From: Hsuehochloa calcarea
Lineage: Eukaryota; Streptophyta; Magnoliopsida; Poales; Poaceae
Direction: 5' to 3'
Length of the DNA stretch: 64,000 nucleotides
Assembly (NCBI GenBank): GCA_036346395.1
Contig: CM070604.1
Coordinates: forward strand, 54,277,003-54,341,002
Shown piece after piece: positions 56,458 to 64,000 of this stretch (positions are counted from its first letter, which is position 1; each line of letters begins with the position of its first letter). The notes below the pieces were generated by a model. The model did no database searches, had not been told where the DNA came from, and saw only the letters and a program-made list of their open reading frames with translations. Made by a program: the position numbers and the translations under genes.

Positions 56458-59400
56458 CAAGAGGGCCCAATGGGCAATATATATAGTGAGTACAAGGGGG
56501 TTGCCATATCCAGATAAGAAAATACATAGAGTCCTATTTTAACACCCCCCTCAAACTCATTGTGGATCACACACACTGAGTTTGGATATCAAATACAAAT
56601 ATTGTGTCCTAGTCTGTGGCTTAGTGAAGAAGTCAGCAACCTGTAACTCTGATGGCACAAACTGTAAAGCAAGTACCCCCTCCTGTACTTGTTAGCAAGT
56701 GTATAAAGCATCAACACCAATGTGCTTGGTGAGCTCATGCTTCACTGGATCCCGGGCAATACTGATAGCACTTATACTGTTAGACAAAAGAGTCGTAGGT
56801 CTCATCACAGGCACTCTAAAATTTGCAAGTAGCCATCTCAACTAAGTAACCTCTGCTGTCACTACTGCCATAGCTCTCAACTCAGCCTCTACACTCGAAG
56901 AAGAAACTGCAGTCTACTTCTTAGTCTTCTAGGCAACCAGGGAGGAGTCAAGAAAAACATAGTAAGCAGAAAGAGAACGACGATCCGAAGGATCACTAGC
57001 CCAGATCGCATCGGAATACGCCTGAAGCTGTAGTGAGGTGGAGCTAGGAAAAAACAAACGATGAGAGATAGTCCCACGCAAGTAGCGAAGAACATGAAGA
57101 AGGTGATTGTAGTGAAGATGGGTAGGATGAGCCATGAACTGACTCAGGATTTTAACAGCATAAGCAATATCAGGACGAGTGTTCACAAGATACACCAAAC
57201 TCCCAACAAGATGATGATATCGAGTAGGATCCTCAAGAAGATCACCATTAGTGGCATGAAGTTGGAGAGATAGCTCCATGGGAGTCTCAGCAGTGCGAGT
57301 ATCAGTCAGACCAGATAGGTCAAGAAGATCATGGACATACTTCTGCTGGGAGAGGTAGTAGCCCTCAGACATGGAAGAGACCTCAATCCCAAGAAAGTAT
57401 GTAAGAGAACCATGACCAGTCATCAAAAACTGATCACTGATATGCTTCTTCACATATGTGATGAAAGAGGAATCATCACCAGTGATGAGCATGTCATCAA
57501 CATACAGAAGAAGCAGTGTCCTACCCTGAGATGAGACATGGACAAAAAGAACAGAATCGTGGGAACTAACAGTGAAACCAACAGCGGTAATCACTGAGGA
57601 AAATATGCAAACCAAGCACGAGGAGCCTGTTTGAGGCCATAAAGAGCACGACGAAGACGACGGACATACCCATCTGGAACAGAATACACAGGTGGTGGCT
57701 GCATGTAGACCTCCTCATGCAAAACACCATTAAGAAAGACATTCTTAACATCCAGCTAAGAGATAGACCACTGGCAAATAGAAGCAACCACAACAAAAAT
57801 GCGAACAGTGGTCATATAGGCAACAGGGGTAAAAGTCTTATCGTAGTCACAACCATACTCTTGCTGAAAACCACGGGCCACAAGGCGAGCCTTGTAGCGC
57901 TCGATAGTACCATCAAACCGGGTCTTAATCTTATAAACCCACGTGCACGTGATCAGACGAGCATGCACATGTGTCGGTACAGTATACCAAGTCTCCGTAC
58001 GTCGAAGAGCATCAAGCTCCTCTGCCATAGCGAGCTGCCACTCAGAATGAGGAGCAGCATCATGATAAGAACTAGGCTCAGTGACAGAGAGAGCATGAGC
58101 TATCAGAGCAAATCCACAACGATCAGGAGGTCGAAGGGATGTCCGGGCATGAAGGACGTAAGAGAGCATCATTAGGAGGATCAGATGTGGATGTCGGTAA
58201 GATACCAGGAGAGGAGACTGGTGAAGAACGAGGACGCCTAGAGTAGTTAATACCAGAGAAACGAGACAGTGGTACTGTAAGAGGCGGTGCTGCAGGAGAT
58301 AACACCGGAGGCGGAGGTACAGAAGGAACCACACAAGACAGACCAGGGGAAGACTGTGATAGTGGAGAAATAGGTGAAGAGTCAGAAAGAGACAACCATG
58401 AAATCAACTCAACAGTGGAAACATGAGAGGAAGCCGAATCTCGATAGAAGAAAGGTCAAGATTCGTCAAAAACAACATCTCGGGAAATCCTGATCCATCG
58501 AGTAGAAGGATCACAGCAGCGATAACCCTTATGCTCATAACTATAACCAATAAACACACACTCAACTGACTGGGCCGATAGTTTAGTGCGCTCACGAGAC
58601 TACAACAGAACAAAACAAGTACAACCAAAAACACGAAGATGAGTGTGCTGGGGGCTCGAGAGTAGAGACACTCTATAGGACTGACACCCTTAATAGAAGT
58701 GGAAGGCTGTATATTGATGAGATATCTGCCGTAGAAACAGTTTCAGCCCAGAACTGTGGTGGAACATGAGAGGCAAAAAGAAGAGTGTGGGCAGTCTCAA
58801 TCAGATGACGATGTTTGCACTCAACAAGATGACTGGTAAAGAGTGCCCTGCTAAGAAAGAAACTGTCGAAAAGCGTCAGAACAGTACTCGCCAGCAGAAT
58901 CACAGTGAAAAGTACGAATGACAGAATCAAATTGAGTACGAACCAGCATTGCAAAGTTATGATAGATCGCAAGAAACTAACCACGATTAGTCATAGGAAA
59001 AATCCATGTAAAATAGGAATAATCATCAATTAAGATAACATAATATTTATGACCGTCTTTAGAGATAATAGGTGCAGGTCCACAAACATTTGAATGAACT
59101 AAATCAAAAGGACAAGAAGACAAAGACTCATTAGAATGATAAGAAAGTTGTAGCTTCTTGCCCTGACAAAACATGTCCGTGTCAACAGTAACATGTCCAA
59201 GAACACTCTGAAGAACTAATGAAGAAAGGCAGGACCCACGCAAGTGACCTAAACGATGATGCCACTGCGCAAAGACACCAGAGGTGGTGGCAGTAGTGGC
59301 GGTGGAAGTAGACGTAGAGGTGACAGGTGCAACTGAAGTGGACGGAAGGTGGAGGCGATCAAGGATGTAGAGACCCCGACGATCCCTACGATGCCGGCCA

Positions 59401-61447
59401 ATCCCAAGTACCGTCCCTGTCTGTCGATCCTAGTAAGCCTATAGCCGAGATCGGTGAGCTGACCCACCGAAAGAAGTTGCATGGTAAGCTGGAGAACATG
59501 TGAAATAGCCGGAATGAAAAGTCGATGGACAAAATAAAGGCTCGACAACGGTGATGTAAGAGTATCTTGTCGGCTATATGAACAGAGATGGGAAAATAGG
59601 AGGTCCTACTGAAGTGAGAGATGTGGAGTTCGGTATCATGTGGAAAGAGGCACCAGAATGTAGAACCTAAGAGGTACCTGGAGGAGACGTTTGAGCTAGA
59701 CTGACAGAACCTGCTGAGCTATGAGATTACTGCTAAAGTAGAGCCTGACAGAACTGCTAAACAGAGTCACCTCGCTGAGAAGGTCCTGACGTGTTGGTCT
59801 GTCCTCCAGTCAAGGAATGGCCTCCCTGCCCTCCCTTGGAACGTGGACCTCCACATGCCTTGTTTTATTTTTTCGCACCACACAACGCTGATAGTTGTGC
59901 CTGAAGTTCTTGTAATAATTGCACTGAAACCCTGTTGATGCAAAAATAGGAGCAAAAACAAACACCTGGGGAGGAACTGTAGTCGAAGTAGAAACCGTTG
60001 GTGTAGTCGAAGAAGAAGAGGTAGCAAGCACAGCAGAAACAAACTGTGCTGCTAACCCGCGGCGAAGCTTCTCAGCGCGAAGCGTCGAAAGAGCCTCGGT
60101 GACTGTCGGTCGTGGTGAACGGCTCAACAGTTGAGCCCTGACAGGCTCAAACTCTGGGCAAAAATGACAGACAAAGTCATAAAGTCAAAGGCGATCACAA
60201 TCCACCTTCTACACTTTATGACACTCCTGGCAGAGCAGAGAAGACAGCTCATCCAGCTGGCGTCAGAGACTGGCCAGAGTTCGGAAGAAATCATCAACGT
60301 AGGAGTCCTCTTGGTGAAGCGTCTCCAACTCACGCTGAAGTGAAAAGAATTGAGCATCAGTACCCTGCTGGTATCGCTCGCGCAAGTACTCCCAGATCTG
60401 ACGAGTGGCACATAGACCAAAATTATCTGGCTAGATGGAGTCGTCGACGCTGACCACCAGGACGGCTCGAACACGGGCCTCATCAGCACACCAGCGCTCA
60501 AAAGCGTCTGTAGCATATTGAAAGGGCTCATCAGCAGCGTCAGTAGCAGCAATAGCGGCCTCTGCCTCCTTCTTGGTGGGCTCATCTTCTGCAAGAGGCA
60601 AAGATATAGGCCGGCTGGGAGAAGGCTGAATCGGTGACAGCGGACAAGGTCGAACACTAGTAACATGTCCCCAGAGGGGGAGACCATCAAGTGCGATCTC
60701 CATGAGAGAGGATCACAATCTGTAGTTCGTCCCTTTATGCTTTGTTCCCGAGAATGGGATCGCAGCTGCTGGAATAGAAGCCATTGGTAGGCGGCACTGG
60801 ACAGCGAGGTGACCAAGGCAACAAAGTCTAACAAGCGATGCTAGACGGTGCGGCGGCTAGATCGACATTTTTTTGCTTTCTTTCTTTTTAACATGCCGAG
60901 GCGCGACGGCGGCGTCGGCAGCGCCCTCCTTCTAGCGCCAAAGGCGGGTGACGAGCGGACGGCGGCATCGCTGCGGCGGCGCGGCGAGCGGCGGCGACGT
61001 CCGGCCGAGCGACGTCGTCGCCGCGACATCCGATCGGTGGAGAGCGGCTCAAGCGACGTCGTCCTCAGCGGCGGCATCCAGTCGGCGGAGATGGCTCTTC
61101 AGGAGGGTGACTCGCCCTCGTCACAGCCCACTTCTTCCTCGGGAACTAGGTTCCCTGTGCGACGCCTCGGAGGCGGCGGCAGGTGACTCCTTGCCGGGCT
61201 CTGGCTCGGGAGCACGGCTGCGGCGAGTGGCACGAGGTGGTGGCGGCGCGGCTCTTCAGGAGCGGTGATGGCTGCGGTGGCGGCCGGGGATGACATCGGA
61301 AGGGAAAGAGCTAGGTTAGAACCTTACTCTGATACCATGTTATGAATATTGTATTATATTCAAGAGGGCCCAATGGGCAATATATATAGGGAGTACAAGA
61401 GGGTTGCCATATACAGATAAGGAAATACATAGAGTCATATTCTAACA
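56458..61447 (-). mobile_element. Copia element nested in the TRIM-like element
   Basis: The right LTR is 61338-61447 (110 bp; TGTTATGAAT to TCTAACA). The left LTR is 56458-56544 and lacks the first 23 bases of the right one. The minus strand has TGGTATCAGAGTAAGG (primer site) just inside the right LTR and a G-run polypurine tract just inside the left one (56545-56551), so the element points left. Outside lies an identical 32-bp host sequence on both sides (56426-56457 and 61448-61479), far longer than the usual 5-bp duplication. The GC-rich stretch at 60.9-61.3 kb is the leader before gag. Confidence 0.88.
56929..60834 (-). pseudogene. Decayed Copia gag-pol
   Basis: Minus-strand pieces in order: Gag at 60834-59767, with a knuckle whose second Cys is Tyr (CNYYKNFRHNYQRC). 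Integrase at 59243-58977 has LGHVTVDTDMFCQGKKLQLS and PFDLVHSNVCGPAP, where the first catalytic Asp reads Asn, plus YYVILIDDYSYFTWIFP. RT at 58334-57756 and 57615-56929 has WYTVPTHVHARLITCTWVYK, RLVARGFQQEYGCDYDKTF and LLLLYVDDMLITGDD. RNase H has YSDAIWASDPSDRRS. Order Gag-IN-RT-RH identifies Copia. Multiple frameshifts and stops; inactive. Confidence 0.88.
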
Positions 61448-61479
61448 AGTTTTAGTCTTTGTATTTCTTTGTGTCGTTT

Positions 61480-61942
61480 CTTCCGTTGCGTCCATCCAAG
61501 TTCGTACCACTCTATCTTTAAGTTGGTATAAACCATACGAGTATACAAATTTATCGTCAGTCATAGAAGTATATGAATTCTCTTTTGCATGGTAGCAACC
61601 GGTGCTCTTTTCTTTGAGCCGCTGCAGATCCGCCGCCCAAGCTTTTAAAGCCGATGCGCTTCTCCCGCACTACGCCTTTGTTGCGCTTCTTGTGCACTGC
61701 GTCGCCGCCGTCTTGAGCTACAATCTGCACCACCATGCTTCTATTTATTCCTATTTTGCTCACGCAACTTGTGCTTTATGGGCTGTCGCACAACACCGGA
61801 TGAGAGATCTTTTGTCGACATATTTTCCAAGAGCAGCATGCTACGACGACATTACGAAGACTTGGATTTTGGATTTTTCCTATTTTAGCGTCAACCATTT
61901 CAAAATACAATGTTATTGCATACGCCTTGCATTTGAGGAGGG
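61480..61942 (+). mobile_element. 3' internal part of the TRIM-like element
   Basis: Continuation of the outer element after the nested Copia copy. Ordinary sequence with an ATG-started frame (61602-62033) that runs into the LTR and matches no family I know. Ends in the purine tract before the right LTR. Confidence 0.5.
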
Positions 61943-62254
61943 TGTTAAGGATATAAGGGTATTACTGGTATTTGCTATTGTATTAGGGTTTAGTCTTATA
62001 TCCCTTTTGTACTCTATATATATTAATTATTGAATCTCTTTAATATACACATAATATTTATAACAGTAACTACTCTTGAAATTCAGTTCAATTCGATTTT
62101 CTTTCGTGGGCCATCGATCTCACCTCTAGTGGTACGGACCATCTGCTCTTTTCTTCTCTCCATCTGGAACCACCATGCTCGCCGATCTGCTGCCTGCTGC
62201 CGATTCTCTACTAGCATCAAGTAGGGCGGTGGCCTGTCGAGTCGAATCGAATGT

Positions 62255-62334
62255 CATTTCACAGCATTCCACACTTCATTTCAGCTCTCTCTATCTACTC
62301 ACGTACACGTAATTAACTAGGTACAATTAATGAG
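62255..62334 (+). repeat. Paralogous copy of the second solo LTR's insertion site
   Basis: This 80-bp stretch (acagcattcc, cttcatttcagctctctct, cacgtacacgta, gtacaattaatgag) matches 53633-53704 joined to 55380-55390, without the solo LTR. It lies just outside the right LTR of the TRIM-like element. The similarity ends on both sides. Confidence 0.75.
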
Positions 62335-62532
62335 ACCGATATCGAGAGATTGTTAATGGACGGTACCGTAGTTTCTTCATAGTCTGTCCAAAAATAAGGA
62401 CCACGTGCGTCGAATCGCTTGTCCAGCAACAGATAGTACACAACTGTTGCCTACGTACGACAAGGATCGAAAAACAAGGAAAATCGTCTTCAGTCAGTGG
62501 CATTGTAGAGATGCTAGCTTTGTAGTGGCACA

Positions 62533-62560
62533 TGAAATGAATGAAATTTCATTCATTTCA
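62533..62560. repeat. Perfect 28-bp palindrome
   Basis: The half-site tgaaatgaatgaaa is followed directly by its reverse complement tttcattcatttca. It has no spacer. A short tagc tetranucleotide run follows at about 62572-62590. Confidence 0.9.
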
Positions 62561-62648
62561 AGAGACACATACTAGCTAGCTAGCTAGCTATCAAAACAAG
62601 GGAGGAGGGGGCCAAATATATAAATGCGCGCGATGAGATATCCTTAAA

Positions 62649-64000
62649 CCCTAATAAATATATATACCTCGTTTTCGTCTCTGTTCTGCAGCGATTGAAG
62701 CAAGGTGTTCTCGTCGAAGCCGCCAATCCTGACTACCTCTGTAACGGTTTCATCGTCAACCTGAAGTGGAGACATTGTTGATGGAATCGATGCACCTTGA
62801 AGGAGGGAGGGGAGGAGGAGAGGGAGATAGTAGCGCGTGCACCTTGAAGATTCGCGTGATGTCTGCAGCATCCAGAGGCGGCAGGAGGCGACGAGGGATA
62901 GAGAATTGGAGCCAGGGGTGCTCCTCACCTCGTCGATGGTCATCCGCTTCGCAGATTCGAGCCACAGCATCCTTGAAACCAAATCCCTGGATTGCTCAGA
63001 CATATTTGATGGGATTCTGAGCTTCCCGCTCTGAAAATTGATTGATTGTCACAGTACATGCACCCAAGATATATGCATGTCATGTATGCAAGGACGATCA
63101 CTCACGCAGACACATGCAACTAATTAAACTAATTAGTACTGGTACCGGTCGGTCGCTGGCTTACGAGTATTTTCCTCTTGATTACTAGTGCGGAATCGTC
63201 TGGACCATCGAACGGCAAGCGACCACAGAGCATGGCGAAGAGGACGACGCCGCAGCTCCATACGTCCACTTCAGGGCCAACATGTCTTGTGCCCTCGTAC
63301 AGCTACAGTACACACACACACACACATACATACATGATTAAGCTGGCTGCGTGCGTGCGTGCTGGCTAGCTACAGTATAGATATACACATTAATTATTAC
63401 TTGATTGAAGTTACAAGCTCTAGTAGCTAGCTATGCCGGCTATGCTACCTCAGGGGCAGCGTAGTGCTGGCTTCCGCGGCTTGACGTCACAAGGTGGTCG
63501 TGACTGAAGAATCTGCTAAATCCAAAGTCGGCGATCCTCACGTTGTTGCGCGAGTCGAGCAGGATGTTGTCCAGCTTGATGTCATGGTGAACCACCATGT
63601 TCCGGTGGCAGTAGGCAACGGCGGCGACGATCTGCTGAAACACGCGGCGAGCCTCGCCCTCCTCCAGCTTCCCGCAGGACACGACACGGTCGTGCAGCTC
63701 CCCGGACTCGGCGAGCTCCATGACGATGTACACCTGCTCATCCGTGTCGACGATGGCCTCGTAGAACCGGATCACGTGCGGATGATGCTGCAGCAGCCTC
63801 AAGATTTCGATCTCTCTCTGCACTGCTTGATCACCACGTACGTACGTACGCGCGCATGCGTCGATCAATTCACGCGTGCAGTTGCATATATGCATGGCGA
63901 CGTACGATCGACATGCGTGCAGTACGTACGTACCTTCCCAGGTCATCCTTGGGACGATCTTGACGGCGACGTGGTGGCCCGTGAGGAGGTGCCTGGCGCG
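62649..64000 (-). pseudogene. SnRK1-like protein kinase, 3' part, frameshifted
   Basis: SnRK1 (SNF1/AMPK-type) kinases sense energy status. Minus-strand exons: 64000-63937 (HHVAVKIVP, with the beta-3 Lys), 63825-63449, 63302-63165, 63030-62929 and a C-terminal part to about 62670. Seen: VQREIEILRLL, MELAESGELHDRV, catalytic loop VVHHDIKLDNILLD (usual HRD...N; Arg is His), ADFGFSR, GSQHYAAPE, GPEVDVWSCGVVLFAMLCG and a UBA-like tail (VDDETVTEVVRIGGFDENTL, LQSLQNRDENE). After MTIDE the conserved EEHPWLQF continues in another frame, so one base is gained or lost near 62928. The expected tail (NEATVAYYLLLDNR-type) is not found. The 5' end is off the window. A decayed or specialised paralogue; decay is more likely. 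Confidence 0.7.

Larger units (their letters stand above)
55471..62065 (+). mobile_element. Small LTR element (TRIM-like) carrying a sugar-transporter fragment
   Basis: LTRs of 122-123 bp lie at 55471-55592 and 61943-62065; both start TGTTAAGGATATAAGGG and share attgtattagggtttagtc and ctatatatatt. The left one is followed by TGGTATTAGAGCC (primer site, 55593-55605). The right one is preceded by a purine tract (ttgaggaggg). Flanks gtaat (55466-55470) and gtaac (62066-62070) are a target duplication with one mismatch. Subtracting the nested Copia element leaves only about 1.6 kb, with no gag or pol but with exon sequence of a host sugar transporter, so this is a non-autonomous element with a captured gene piece. 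Confidence 0.85.
62071..62648. other. Spacer between the TRIM-like element and the kinase gene
   Basis: Apart from the paralogous insertion-site copy, the 28-bp palindrome and a tagc run, no gene, RNA or transposon end is visible. The 3' exon of the kinase would be expected here if it were complete, but it is not seen. Confidence 0.45.

Noticed and set aside
60848..61268. Plus-strand Arg/Gly-rich frames
   Set aside because: They lie in the GC-rich leader of the minus-strand Copia element; composition alone explains them.
61602..62033. 143-codon plus-strand frame near the right LTR of the small LTR element
   Set aside because: It extends through the LTR, has no recognisable domain, and its second half is LTR sequence.

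Overview
The window is plant nuclear DNA, almost certainly from a grass (Oryza or a close relative; the species is inferred). The genes have GT-AG introns and GC-rich first exons. The repeats are typical grass families: Gypsy elements with very long LTRs, a Tat-type Gypsy with an antisense ORF, Copia solo LTRs, hAT elements and an L1 LINE. Nothing prokaryotic, no CRISPR and no RNA gene was seen.

Layout. (1) 1-7861: a minus-strand, non-autonomous Gypsy element (A) with long LTRs, a broken gag and no pol. Its outer LTR end lies about 180 bp from the next start codon. (2) 7862-25.9 kb: the gene-rich part. It holds a two-exon OB-fold nucleic-acid-binding protein (+), a five-exon proline-rich GDSL esterase/lipase (-), a 12-exon Mei2-like RNA-binding protein (+) and an intronless BAHD acyltransferase (-). 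Three hAT-type elements lie among these genes; one of 3.3 kb, carrying a broken transposase, sits inside the last Mei2-like intron. (3) 26-31.3 kb: an island of dead host-gene pieces. It holds a six-exon 2-Cys peroxiredoxin pseudogene with its peroxidatic Cys changed to Tyr, a Myb/SANT-like C-terminal piece, an acyl-CoA oxidase piece and perhaps a PPR piece, with related direct repeats on both sides. (4) 32.2-37.2 kb: a minus-strand Gypsy element (B) whose gag-like region carries eight zinc-knuckle units. (5) 37.2-50.7 kb: a decayed Tat-lineage Gypsy (C) with gag-pol on the minus strand and an antisense plus-strand ORF; its right LTR is split by a Copia-type solo LTR. (6) 51.2-53.6 kb: an L1-type LINE remnant. 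(7) 53.7-55.4 kb: a second solo LTR, for which an unfilled paralogous site exists at 62.3 kb. (8) 55.5-62.1 kb: a small LTR element with about 122-bp LTRs that carries a piece of a host sugar transporter and is itself split by a 5-kb Copia element flanked by an unusually long direct repeat. (9) 62.6-64 kb: the 3' part of a minus-strand SnRK1-like kinase gene with an altered HRD motif and a frameshift; its 5' end is off the window.

The four apparently intact genes are functionally unrelated neighbours; there is no operon or gene cluster. The most informative content is the order of insertions (elements within elements, with readable target-site duplications) and the host-gene fragments. Exon boundaries were placed by eye from splice signals, reading phase and family conservation. 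TE ages, expression and species are not known from this sequence.
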